From: Bremerella sp. P1
GTDB lineage: Bacteria; Planctomycetota; Planctomycetia; Pirellulales; Pirellulaceae
Assembly (NCBI RefSeq): GCF_028748185.1
Contig: NZ_CP118164.1
Coordinates: forward strand, 5,047,814-5,111,813
Length of the DNA stretch: 64,000 bases
Direction: 5' to 3'
The position numbers were made by a program, and so were the translations under genes. Below are positions 34,823 through 43,063 of the stretch, in pieces (position 1 is the stretch's first letter; each line of letters begins with the position of its first letter). The notes beneath the pieces are model-generated. The model was not told where the DNA came from and ran no database searches. It saw only the letters and a program-made list of their open reading frames with translations.

Positions 34823-35737
34823 ATGGATACTCAACCACTAACATCCGAAACGATTGCTCGCTCTGTTTGGGCCGTTCCTTCCCTTGCTCGGAGTGCCGAC
34901 GGCACGCTGAGCCGGTCGGAGAATGAGAAGATCATTCGTCACATCGAACAGGGGGGAATCTCGACGCTGCTTTACGGCGGCAATGCGATCTTCTACCACC
35001 TGACGCTCGGGGAGTACCGCACGGCGTTGGAACTGGTCAGCGAATTGGCTGCGGAGAAGACACTGGTCATTCCTGCCGTGGGGCCAGCGTACGGAACGAT
35101 GATGGATCAGGCCGACGTGCTGAAGGAATTCGACTTCCCCACGGTGATGGTCTTGCCGCAGCGTGATGTGATCACGTCGTCTGGCTTTGCCACCGGGGTT
35201 CGCCATCTTTCGGAGAAGTTGGGGAAGCCGATCGTACTGTATCTGAAATACGACGGCGTGATGACTGCGGAAGATGCCACATCGCTGGTGGATGACGGTT
35301 TAATCTCTGCAATCAAGTATGCTGTTGTTCGCCAGGACTACACGCAGGACAGCTACCTGAGTGCACTTACTAGCAAGATCGACACGAAGCTTATTTTGAG
35401 CGGTCTGGGTGACCAACCGGCGATCGTGCACATGCAAGACTTTAAGCTGGGTGGCTTCACGACCGGCTGTGGTTGCGTCTTCCCGAAGCTTTCGATGGAC
35501 CTTTTGCACGCGATTCAGGCTGGAGATTATGACCAGGCCGAAACCATCCGTGAGAAGTTCCTACCGCTGGAACAATTGCGTGATTCGCTCGGTCCAATCA
35601 CGATTTTGCATCGTGCGACCGAACTTGCTGGAATCGCACAGACCGGACCTGTCTCGCCACTGCTTTCCGAGCCAGAAGCATCGATCCAAGAGAAAATCTC
35701 CGCATCGATCAAACAGATTCAAGCATCGATCAGCTAG
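34823..35737 (+). CDS. Dihydrodipicolinate synthase-family aldolase
   Basis: 304 residues, a TIM-barrel of the DHDPS/N-acetylneuraminate lyase family. Catalytic Tyr140 (PIVLYLKYDG) and Schiff-base Lys165 (LISAIKYAVV) are in place. The usual GTTGE is replaced by LLYGGNAIFYHL, and the C-terminal half contains a Gly/Cys loop (GGFTTGCGCVFP). Members next to aldonate dehydratases usually act on 2-keto-3-deoxy acids or dehydrate them further. It is the third gene of the permease-dehydratase-aldolase unit, so I infer cleavage or processing of the dehydratase product rather than lysine synthesis. Confidence 0.85.
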   Translation: MDTQPLTSETIARSVWAVPSLARSADGTLSRSENEKIIRHIEQGGISTLLYGGNAIFYHLTLGEYRTALELVSELAAEKTLVIPAVGPAYGTMMDQADVLKEFDFPTVMVLPQRDVITSSGFATGVRHLSEKLGKPIVLYLKYDGVMTAEDATSLVDDGLISAIKYAVVRQDYTQDSYLSALTSKIDTKLILSGLGDQPAIVHMQDFKLGGFTTGCGCVFPKLSMDLLHAIQAGDYDQAETIREKFLPLEQLRDSLGPITILHRATELAGIAQTGPVSPLLSEPEASIQEKISASIKQIQASIS

Positions 35738-35785
35738 GCTGATGGTCGAGTCTTAGGCTTGGCAAGCGATCGGCGGAAAACTTCG

Positions 35786-35816
35786 GCCGGACCAAATCTC
35801 TGCTGCGCGGTCCGGC
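35786..35816 (+). terminator. Hairpin 49 bases after the aldolase gene
   Basis: GCCGGACC (35786-35793) pairs perfectly with GGTCCGGC (35809-35816) around a 15-base loop. No U-run follows, so its role as a terminator of the sugar-acid operon is likely but not certain. Confidence 0.45.
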
Positions 35817-35945
35817 TACGGGAAGGCTCGGTTGGGCTAAATCGGGAAGAGATGGCGCGATTTAGTTGTGATTCAGCCGATTGGCCGTTATCCTGCGGAT
35901 ACCTGCCTCCGATTCCCTGCCACGCATCTACATGAGAACTCGTTC

Positions 35946-37580
35946 ATGTACCAGCCGCAAATTGTCTCGTGCCTGTTCGCTCTTCTGTTCACCACCGCTT
36001 GCGTAGCAGGCGACCTGGAGATGACGCTTCGTTATCAACAGGAAACCAGCCCAGACAGTGGGCGATACCATCAGCTGACTCGCGAAGAAAGTTGGAAGCC
36101 ATCGGAGACGGCCATCATCGTCTGTGATGTGTGGGATCTTCATCATTGTCAAAATGCGGTCCTGCGGGCCCAAGAGTTCGCACCGCGTCTCAATCGCGTT
36201 CTTAACCACGCACGGGAACAGGGCGTGATCATCATTCACGCGCCCAGTGGCTGCATGGAGCACTATGCTGAGCATCCCGCCAGAGCGCGCGCCAAGCTTG
36301 TTGCCCCGGCGCCTACACTGCCAGAAGAAATCACGAAGTGGTGCTACCAGATCCCGTCCGAAGAGAAGGGCGTTTATCCGTTGGATCAGTCTGATGGTGG
36401 TGAAGATGATGAGCCTGAGCAGCACGCCAAGTGGGCGGCCGAACTGAAGAGTCGAGGGCTGAACCCGAAAGTGCCTTGGTCGAAACAGACCGACCTGCTA
36501 ACCATCGATGCCGAAAAGGACTTCATCAGCGACAAGGGGGATGAAGTCTGGAGTATTCTTACCGCGAAGGGGATCGACAATGTCATCCTGACCGGTGTTC
36601 ATACCAATATGTGCGTGCTTGGAAGACCGTTTGGTTTGCGGCAGTTAGCCAAGAACGGCAAGAACGTGGTACTGATGCGCGACATGACCGACACCATGTA
36701 TAACCCTGGAGCCTGGCCGTTCGTGAGCCACTTTACTGGCACCGATCGGATTATTTCCCACATCGAGAAGTTCGTCGCACCGACCGTCACCAGCGATCAG
36801 CTGATAGGAGGCAAGCCGTTTGTCTTCAAGGGCGATGTCCGTCCGCATGTTGTGATAGCTATGGCGGAGGCTGAATACGAAACCAATCGCACATTACCGG
36901 ACTTCGGGGCCGCTTACCTTGGTAAAGATTTTCGCGTGACCTATTGCTTTGAGAACGATACCAACCGCGATGATATCCCTGGATTCGATGCGGCACTGGA
37001 GAGTGCCGATGTGTTGGTGTTGAGCGTTCGCCGTCGTGCTCTGCCGGTGAAGCAAATGGAAGCCCTACGCAAGTATGTTGCTGCAGGTAAGCCAGTGATC
37101 GGAATCCGGACTGCCTGTCATGCGTTTAGTTTGCATGGGAAGCAGCCACCGGAAGGAACGGCAACCTGGGAAGCGTTTGACCCGGAGGTATTCGGCGGAA
37201 ACTACCACGGACACCATTCCAATAAGGTAACGTCCGTGGTCGAAATCGTGCCTGTTTCAGCCGATCATCCGATCCTGCACGGCGTTCCGAGCGATCGTTA
37301 CACGCAGCGTGGTTCGCTCTATAAGACGTCCCCGGTTGCCGACTCTGCGACGCTCCTGTTGACTGGTCAGATAGAGGGCAAAGACCAAGAGCCGGTTGCC
37401 TGGACGTTCCAACGCGCCGACGGTGGAAAGTCGTTCTTCACGTCATTGGGGCACAAGACCGACTTCGATCAGCCCATGTTTCAACGACTGCTCTTGAACA
37501 GCGTCTATTGGGCCGCAGGTCAACCGATTCCGAACGAGTTTAGTTTCGATAAACCCGCGGAGCCGGCGAAGAAGTGGTAG
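35946..37580 (+). CDS. Secreted isochorismatase-like - ThuA-like fusion protein
   Basis: 544 residues from ATG 35946 (MYQPQIVSCLFALLFTTACVAGD signal). The frame extends 26 codons upstream without signal character. Residues about 45-290 form an isochorismatase-type hydrolase (Asp in IIVCDVWDLHH, Cys in LTGVHTNMCVLG). Residues about 300-530 resemble ThuA/trehalose-utilisation proteins, a glutamine-amidotransferase-like fold (LVLSVRRRALPVKQMEALR, IGIRTACHAFSL, NYHGHHSNK, VAWTFQRADGGKSFFTSLGH). ThuA-like proteins are abundant and secreted in planctomycetes, but this partner domain is uncommon to my knowledge. Its substrate is unknown. It is 208 bp from the sugar-acid operon, beyond a hairpin. Confidence 0.85.
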   Translation: MYQPQIVSCLFALLFTTACVAGDLEMTLRYQQETSPDSGRYHQLTREESWKPSETAIIVCDVWDLHHCQNAVLRAQEFAPRLNRVLNHAREQGVIIIHAPSGCMEHYAEHPARARAKLVAPAPTLPEEITKWCYQIPSEEKGVYPLDQSDGGEDDEPEQHAKWAAELKSRGLNPKVPWSKQTDLLTIDAEKDFISDKGDEVWSILTAKGIDNVILTGVHTNMCVLGRPFGLRQLAKNGKNVVLMRDMTDTMYNPGAWPFVSHFTGTDRIISHIEKFVAPTVTSDQLIGGKPFVFKGDVRPHVVIAMAEAEYETNRTLPDFGAAYLGKDFRVTYCFENDTNRDDIPGFDAALESADVLVLSVRRRALPVKQMEALRKYVAAGKPVIGIRTACHAFSLHGKQPPEGTATWEAFDPEVFGGNYHGHHSNKVTSVVEIVPVSADHPILHGVPSDRYTQRGSLYKTSPVADSATLLLTGQIEGKDQEPVAWTFQRADGGKSFFTSLGHKTDFDQPMFQRLLLNSVYWAAGQPIPNEFSFDKPAEPAKKW

Positions 37581-37618
37581 CGTTTTACAAGTACCTGGAT
37601 GCCAACAGAAACGCCTGA

Positions 37619-38830
37619 CTAATGGAAGATCGGGAGCATCAGGAACATTTGAATGATCGCCGCGTTGGCAATATCGAGGAAGAACGCACCTACCAGCGGA
37701 ACGATCAGAAACGCTTTCTGGGACGCTCCGTATCTCTCGGTCACGGCATGCATGTTGGCAATGCCGACAGGCGTCGCTCCGAGACCCAGCCCGGTTAAAC
37801 CTGCGGAAATGACGGCAGCATCATAGTCCATGCCCATCGCAGGAAAGACGACGAAGCGTGCGAAGATAACGATCGTGGTGACCTGCATCGCCAGGATGAA
37901 TAGCAGCGGTCCGACGGCTCCTTGCAGTGTCCATAGTTGAAGGCTCATCAAGCTCATCGCTAAGAAGAGTTGTAAGCTCACGTCGCTGCAAAGACTGATC
38001 GACGGCTTGTCGAGTGAGATGCGTAGCAGGTCAAACGAATTGGTGATTACAATCCCCACAAACATGGCGGTTAAGAAGCCGGGAAGAGGAACGCCCCAAC
38101 GCTCTCCGAGCCACTGGTTGACGATCGCTCCGATCGCAATGCAGACCGTGATCAGGAATATTGAATCGAGCATGCCATTCAGCGTGACGGGACCTGATTC
38201 CTCGGTTTCTTCTGGTCCTGGGACAAAAGCCTGGTCGGTTGCATTCCCTTCGAGGTTGAATGTCGAGATCAAGTTTCGAGCAAGCGGGCCGCCAACGAGC
38301 CCACCTGCGATAAGACCAAATGTGGCACAGGCCAGCCCTAGTTCCATCGCACCAGGCAGCCCTTGATCGGCTGCCAATTGGCCATACGAAATTGCAGACC
38401 CGTGCCCGCCGGCGAACGCGATGCTGCCTGCCAAGAGTCCATAGCCGGGATGGACGCCGCAACACATCGAGACGCCAATACCAACAACATCTTGCAGGAA
38501 TAGCATCACGACAGCGCACACAACGAGCATCGCCAGCGACTTGCCACCCGCGGCCAGCGTTGCAAACTTAGCCGAGAGACCGATCGTGCTAAAGAACGCG
38601 AGCAGAAGGACATCCCGCAAGGCGAGATCGAACGAGATCTGACGATTCGTGAAGAAGTATAGGCCCGCGACCAGCAAGCTACAAACCAATCCGCCGCTGA
38701 CGGCTTCGGGAATGTTGTAGGCTTTCAGGAATGGGATTCTACTGCTAAGAGCCCGGCCAACGTAAAGGACGACGATCGCGACAATCACGGTCCAGGCCAT
38801 GCTCACATCGACGACGATTGGGTCGTCCAT
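37619..38830 (-). CDS. gltS: Sodium/glutamate symporter
   Basis: 403 residues from ATG 38830, preceded by a GA-rich GAGGGGGAGAAGA site. It has about ten membrane helices and two inverted halves with the conserved loops: NIPEAVSGGLVCSL, IGLSAKFA, LAGSIAFAGGHGSAISYGQ, and in the second half GLTGLGLGATPVGIANMHAV. GltS proteins import glutamate with sodium ions. The gene is convergent with the isochorismatase-ThuA gene (38 bp between stops) and divergent from the cysteine-rich beta-barrel gene. The frame extends upstream to 38914 without a membrane pattern. Confidence 0.92.
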   Translation of the reverse strand: MDDPIVVDVSMAWTVIVAIVVLYVGRALSSRIPFLKAYNIPEAVSGGLVCSLLVAGLYFFTNRQISFDLALRDVLLLAFFSTIGLSAKFATLAAGGKSLAMLVVCAVVMLFLQDVVGIGVSMCCGVHPGYGLLAGSIAFAGGHGSAISYGQLAADQGLPGAMELGLACATFGLIAGGLVGGPLARNLISTFNLEGNATDQAFVPGPEETEESGPVTLNGMLDSIFLITVCIAIGAIVNQWLGERWGVPLPGFLTAMFVGIVITNSFDLLRISLDKPSISLCSDVSLQLFLAMSLMSLQLWTLQGAVGPLLFILAMQVTTIVIFARFVVFPAMGMDYDAAVISAGLTGLGLGATPVGIANMHAVTERYGASQKAFLIVPLVGAFFLDIANAAIIQMFLMLPIFH

Positions 38831-39060
38831 TCTTCTCCCCCTCAACACGAGTTCAATGGCTTGAGCAGCCGATAAGCTAGTCAAACTGTACGCATTATCC
38901 GGATATCTCAGCACTAGTTGTACTGGGTGCCATGATAATTCCGATCATACGGTTGGTTGCTACCCATAATGCGTGGTGAGCAAAGCATTCCATCTTCGAT
39001 AGCATCCGAAGTGGGTTCTGGAACGCGTGCATGGACTTCCTGAGGGAGGAATACATTGCA

Positions 39061-40587
39061 ATGTTTGCGAAACTTCTAAGCCGATTTGCATGTTTACAGG
39101 CAGTGTTAGGCACGCTTGCTGTTCTGTCTTCTCCTTGCCTGTTGACCAATGTGTTCGCGGAAGAGTACCCACACCAAGTCGTTGATACGATCGAAGTTCC
39201 GCGAGATCGGCTGCTGGCCATCGAGCAGGAATTAGCATTCCTGCGGGCACGAGATTCCCAACAGCAGATGCAACAGAATACTCCTCAGGACAGTTTCATC
39301 GAAGGCGATATTGCTCTGGTTAGCAATAACCAGTTTACCTGTGGGCAAAGCACGTCGTGTGGCTGTCTTGATCTTCCCTCGGAAGGATTTGCATGCGACT
39401 GCTGTCACTGTCAATGCTATCCGTGCCTATGCCCCTTGCCGGAAGCACCATGCATCGAATGCCCTCACGTATCTACGCTGAGTCCATATTTCAACGTGAG
39501 CGTCTTCGGAGCACTGAAACTTGATATGCTGTTTGGCGGGGCTCGGGCCATTTCTCCCGGGACCCCTTTCTTTCTTGCTCCCGGGGTCTCGCCTGGATTT
39601 GAAAATAACTACGTCAGTATTCACGCACGTCAGAGTACGCTTGGCGCGGCATTCACCGGACCTCAGTTCGGCGGCTTTCAATCAGGCGGAACCCTCATTA
39701 CCATGTTCTTCAACGACAACGTCGTGGCGGACCAATATGGCTTGTTGCCATTGCAGGCCTTTGGGGAATTGCGTAATCAAGATTGGCGTTTTGCTGCGGG
39801 TCTGCAATTCGACGTCTTTAGTCCAGGCATTCCGACGGTGTTGCCGTTTTCCGCACTCGCAGCTTCAGGCAACGCAGGGAATTCATTTCGTGGCCAATTG
39901 CGTGTTGAACGCTTTCTCTATCCGTCAGAAGAAAAGCAATGGACGCTTCAGTTTGCGTTGAGCGAGCCTGTTGTTTCGACCATCGATTCCAAGTTTCGTC
40001 TTCTGGAAGATAATGGTTGGCCGAACGTCGAGGGACGAATTGCCCTTGGTCTTGGGGCAGTCCAAGGTCAGGGAGCGGCTGCGAAACGTCCTTTTGAAGT
40101 TGGGGTTTCTGGGGTCGTCGGACAACTTCGATCGACTGAGCCTGCTGTCCGTCAGGTAGTGGCCAATGTTTGGGGCGTGGCGGTCGATTATCGCTGGAAA
40201 GTGAATGACTTTTGGGGGTTCCAGGGTGAAATGTATACCGGACAGGGACTCGGTACTTACAACGGTGGGATTCTGCAGAACCTGAATGCGACGACCCTCC
40301 AGTCCATCCGAACATCGGGCGGTTTCGGCGAGGTTTATTGTTACTGGACTCCCTGCCTTCACAGCCATTTTGGCTACGGTGTCGACAACCCGCTGGATCG
40401 AGATCTCGATCCAGCGATCTCTGCGGCAGGACGTACCCGCAACAGCACGGTATTCGCAAACGCAATTTGGGATGTTAACGCAACGTTCCGAATCGGCTGT
40501 GAATTGACTTGGCGAGAGACGTCCTACATCTCGTTGAGTGACAACGAAGGGCTTGGTTTCCAAACCCAATTTCAGTGGGCTTTCTAA
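39061..40587 (+). CDS. Cysteine-rich outer-membrane beta-barrel candidate
   Basis: 508 residues from ATG 39061. Signal peptide at the N-terminus (CLQAVLGTLAVLSSPCLLTNVFA), a short predicted helix (RDRLLAIEQELAFLRARD), then a segment with 12 cysteines in 41 residues (94-134, with repeated CxC and CC). The rest (about 140-508) has alternating hydrophobic/aromatic strands (LRNQDWRFAAGLQFDVF, WGVAVDYRWKVNDFWGFQGEMY) and ends in phenylalanine, as outer-membrane barrels do. It resembles planctomycete barrel proteins of unknown role. Disulfide-rich linkers could tie it to the cysteine-rich planctomycete cell wall. ATG 39031 is an alternative. Confidence 0.75.
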   Translation: MFAKLLSRFACLQAVLGTLAVLSSPCLLTNVFAEEYPHQVVDTIEVPRDRLLAIEQELAFLRARDSQQQMQQNTPQDSFIEGDIALVSNNQFTCGQSTSCGCLDLPSEGFACDCCHCQCYPCLCPLPEAPCIECPHVSTLSPYFNVSVFGALKLDMLFGGARAISPGTPFFLAPGVSPGFENNYVSIHARQSTLGAAFTGPQFGGFQSGGTLITMFFNDNVVADQYGLLPLQAFGELRNQDWRFAAGLQFDVFSPGIPTVLPFSALAASGNAGNSFRGQLRVERFLYPSEEKQWTLQFALSEPVVSTIDSKFRLLEDNGWPNVEGRIALGLGAVQGQGAAAKRPFEVGVSGVVGQLRSTEPAVRQVVANVWGVAVDYRWKVNDFWGFQGEMYTGQGLGTYNGGILQNLNATTLQSIRTSGGFGEVYCYWTPCLHSHFGYGVDNPLDRDLDPAISAAGRTRNSTVFANAIWDVNATFRIGCELTWRETSYISLSDNEGLGFQTQFQWAF

Positions 40588-41035
40588 ATCCCATCGAAGC
40601 TTCAATGATCGACTTGTGAGTGCCAAAACGCAGGCGATTTGGCATCGGCAATCTTGAATATGCGTGTCATCAGTGACCACGCAGGCTTTCGCGGATTCTG
40701 AGTCGCAATGTAGCGTTTTGCGCATGACCGATCGCTGCGCAAGTTGATGAACTAATCACATAAAATCATGTTTAAAATGTGTTTAATGCGAATCGACAGT
40801 TTTCGCTTGTGAATACCTTGTGAAAGGAGTAACAAGGAAGAAGAAGGTACAGTTGATGCCTTTCTACTAACGTTCGTTTTCCCCTTTTAGGGAAGAAGAC
40901 GATGAACACGATTAAATCTACGAAGCTCCCAAGTGCCATCTTGCGATGGTTCTTCGGGAGCTTTTTCTATTGGCGACGGCAGTTTGATGGTGCCGGAGTT
41001 GCATCTACTCGATTCATCTCAATGGGAGACCGCTC
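40588..41035. other. Intergenic region with hairpins and a possible leader
   Basis: Starts with a 7-bp inverted repeat TGCCAAA/TTTGGCA (40621-40644) 34 bases past the beta-barrel gene, a possible 3' stem. A direct repeat CTTGTGAA (40806-40813 and 40817-40824, 11-base period) precedes AAAGGAG and a purine-rich stretch. A strong terminator and a 45-codon frame follow (listed separately). A small RNA or attenuated leader is possible. I find no clear promoter. Confidence 0.45.
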
Positions 41036-41039
41036 ATGA
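40902..41039 (+). CDS. Possible 45-residue leader peptide
   Basis: ATG 40902 is preceded by GGAAGAAG. The frame encodes a short basic/aromatic peptide (MNTIKSTKLPSAILRWFFGS onward) and its TGA overlaps the ATG of the next gene (ATGA), so coupling is possible. A complete terminator hairpin lies inside the frame, which argues either for attenuation or that the frame is chance. I recognise no family. Confidence 0.3.
   Translation: MNTIKSTKLPSAILRWFFGSFFYWRRQFDGAGVASTRFISMGDRS
40923..40967 (+). terminator. Rho-independent terminator upstream of 41036
   Basis: AAGCTCCC (40923-40930) pairs with GGGAGCTT (40956-40963). Inside are AAG/CTT and CCATC-TTGC-GATGG pairings, so the stem is long. TTTTTC follows directly. 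It lies 335 bases after the beta-barrel stop and 69 before the next start, so it ends either a long 3' UTR, a small RNA, or a leader of the downstream operon. Confidence 0.8.
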
Positions 41040-41638
41040 AGAAGCTCGCTATGTTAATCCCAATGGTCTTGTTGATTACCGCCTGGGTAGTCGGGCAGGA
41101 CAAGACCGCTGACGAGCCGTTAGCGGTTGAAGAAACAACGGTTTCCGCCGTAGCGGTTGCCGACGATTCGCCACTGAGTGAATTGGGATGGATGGTAGGA
41201 ACTTGGATTGATGAAGCGGAGGAATCGCGGATTGTCACCGAGTGCTCATGGGCAGAAGGTGGAAAGTTCCTCAAACGCACGTTTAGTGTGATGGTCGACG
41301 ATGAAGTCACGCTTCATGGTGATCAGTTTGTTGGCTGGGATCCGGTCGAGCAGCGTATTCGTTCGTGGACCTTCGACTCCGAAGGAGGCATCGGCGAGGG
41401 ACGTTGGTATCAAGACGACAACCGATGGATCGTTAAGACTTCGTTCCGACTGGCATCCGGAGAAAGAGCTTCGGCGACCAACATCATTACCTACGTGGAC
41501 GAAAACACCGTGACCTGGCAATCGATTGGTCGGGAAGTCGCTGGCGAATTGCAGCCAAGCATTCCTGAAGTGACCGTCGTTCGGCAGGATGCAACGAAGA
41601 AGACCGATGGCGGAACCAGCGGGGAGGAATCGAAATGA
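41036..41638 (+). CDS. Secreted protein with a lipocalin-like C-terminal domain, unknown function
   Basis: 200 residues with a Sec signal (MKKLAMLIPMVLLITAWVVG). The mature part begins acidic, then has LGWMVGTWIDEAEESRIVTECSWAEGGKFLKRTF, a beta-strand pattern with conserved GTW and CxW that I associate with the C-terminal half of planctomycete SgcJ/EcaC- or SnoaL-type secreted proteins. The SnoaL half itself is missing here. GGGAG lies 7 bases before the ATG. Its end overlaps the next gene by four bases (ATGA), so both are made together. Confidence 0.7.
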   Translation: MKKLAMLIPMVLLITAWVVGQDKTADEPLAVEETTVSAVAVADDSPLSELGWMVGTWIDEAEESRIVTECSWAEGGKFLKRTFSVMVDDEVTLHGDQFVGWDPVEQRIRSWTFDSEGGIGEGRWYQDDNRWIVKTSFRLASGERASATNIITYVDENTVTWQSIGREVAGELQPSIPEVTVVRQDATKKTDGGTSGEESK

Positions 41639-42936
41639 AGAAGTATCTATTAACCCTGACTTTAGCCGTGACCGCTATTTGCCTGGTCGCTCATGATGTT
41701 CAGGCGCAGCGACGCGGTGGTGGAGGCGGTGGACGTAGTGCTGGCGGTGCTCGTCCATCAGTGAACCGTTCGCCATCGATGAGTCGTCCTGCGCCACGCC
41801 CGAGTACGCCGTCCGTTTCGCCACGTCCTTCAACGCGGCCAAGTACACCATCGGTCTCACCGCGTCCGACGCCTCGGCCGTCGACACCTAGTGTCAGTCC
41901 CAAGCCGTCTCCGCGTCCTTCGACACCAAGTGTTAGCCCAAAACCTAGCCCTCGTCCATCGACGCCTGGCTCTTCCCAGTTGCCATCCACGCGGCCTGGT
42001 ACCGGACAACTACCATCCACTCGACCTGCTGGGCCCAGCGCCGGCACTCGTCCAAGCGTAGATCGAGGTAAGATCCAAAACAACATCAAGCCGGGACAAC
42101 AGCCATCGATGCCCGACTGGTTCAAGCCTGGTACAACGCCACCGACGGCAAGTCAGCGTCCGGCCATACCTGATACGGCCGACCGACCAAAGCCTCCAGG
42201 CACAGGTGATCGTCCTATGCGTCCTGGAACTGGGGACCGCCCGGTAGCCAAGCCGCCGATTGCCGATGGGCGACCTCCTGGGACAAGGCCGCCTGGGTTC
42301 CGTCCCCCGGTAAATCGTCCTCCGTATCACCCGTGGTATCCCAACCATCCAAACTATCACGATCATGGTCACTGGTGGAAATGGGCAACGGCCGGTGCAA
42401 TCACTGGGTGGGTCGCCTATCAATGGACGAACCCGATCTATTACCAATACGGCTCCGGCGGAAATGTCTATTACGAAAACAACGTCGTTTACGTAAATGG
42501 CAACGAGTATGGCTCGGCCGAGCAGTATTACAACGAAGCCTCGGAAATTGCTTCCGCTGCACCGGAAACGACTGACGAGCAAGCCCAAGCCGACGACTGG
42601 ATGCCGCTGGGCGTCTTCGCGATCACCAAGGAAGGGGTAAACGCAAGCAGCATGTATTTGCAACTGGCGATTCGCAAAGACGGCCTGATTGGGGGAACGT
42701 TCTATAACGAATCGACCGGCGTGACCCATCCCGTGGAAGGCATGGTCGACGAGAAAACGCAGCGTGCCGTATGGAAGGCGGCCGACGGAACGAACCCGGA
42801 CGTGATTATGGAAACCGGTATTTATAACCTTTCGGAGGACGAGGCCAATATCCTCGTACACTTCGGACCCGATGAAACGCAGGAGGCGTTGCTGGTCAGA
42901 CTCGATGAATCGGAAGAGTCGCCTCCTGCGGAATAG
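41635..42936 (+). CDS. Secreted Pro/Ser/Thr-rich tandem-repeat protein
   Basis: 433 residues. Signal peptide (MKKYLLTLTLAVTAICLVAHDVQA), a Gly/Arg patch, then four 13-residue repeats of RPSTPSVSP[RK]Pxx (about 55-106) and a longer Pro-rich region to about residue 240. A Trp/His/Tyr-rich hydrophobic stretch (HGHWWKWATAGAITGWVAYQW, about 243-263) could anchor in a membrane. The C-terminal part (about 320-425) is a small beta-rich domain (WMPLGVFAITKEG) of unknown role. The repeat type is common in surface or cell-wall-spanning stalks. GGGAGGAATCGAA precedes the ATG, which overlaps the stop of the previous gene. Confidence 0.75.
   Translation: MKKYLLTLTLAVTAICLVAHDVQAQRRGGGGGGRSAGGARPSVNRSPSMSRPAPRPSTPSVSPRPSTRPSTPSVSPRPTPRPSTPSVSPKPSPRPSTPSVSPKPSPRPSTPGSSQLPSTRPGTGQLPSTRPAGPSAGTRPSVDRGKIQNNIKPGQQPSMPDWFKPGTTPPTASQRPAIPDTADRPKPPGTGDRPMRPGTGDRPVAKPPIADGRPPGTRPPGFRPPVNRPPYHPWYPNHPNYHDHGHWWKWATAGAITGWVAYQWTNPIYYQYGSGGNVYYENNVVYVNGNEYGSAEQYYNEASEIASAAPETTDEQAQADDWMPLGVFAITKEGVNASSMYLQLAIRKDGLIGGTFYNESTGVTHPVEGMVDEKTQRAVWKAADGTNPDVIMETGIYNLSEDEANILVHFGPDETQEALLVRLDESEESPPAE
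41797..41970 (+). repeat. 39-bp tandem coding repeat (RPSTPSVSP unit)
   Basis: Four full 13-codon units plus a partial fifth. The amino acid repeats are nearly identical, but the codons differ from unit to unit, so the repeat is kept by selection on the protein rather than being a fresh expansion. Confidence 0.8.
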
Positions 42937-42960
42937 GAGGTGACCTTGAGAGAAAACGTT

Positions 42961-42997
42961 TCGAGTAGGAGCGTGGAGCTAACATGCTCCTGCTTGA
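42961..42997 (+). terminator. Hairpin 28 bases after the tandem-repeat gene
   Basis: TCGAGTAGGAGC and GCTCCTGCTTGA form a stem with two GU pairs around a 13-base loop. No U-run follows. It separates the two-gene operon from the DUF1254 gene. Confidence 0.45.
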
Positions 42998-43063
42998 GAA
43001 CAGAGTGTTCCGCATGAGTGACGTCTTTTTCGAAATCTGCCCCTAACGAGATGGGAGTACATC

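Noticed and set aside
34823-35737. Assignment as lysine-pathway dapA
   Set aside because: The usual GTTGE motif is missing and the neighbours are sugar-acid genes.
39925-40725. 266-codon minus-strand frame
   Set aside because: Antisense to the beta-barrel gene; low-complexity basic sequence without signal or domain.
42010-42861. 283-codon minus-strand frame
   Set aside because: Mirror of the Pro-rich repeat gene, Arg-rich and without motifs.
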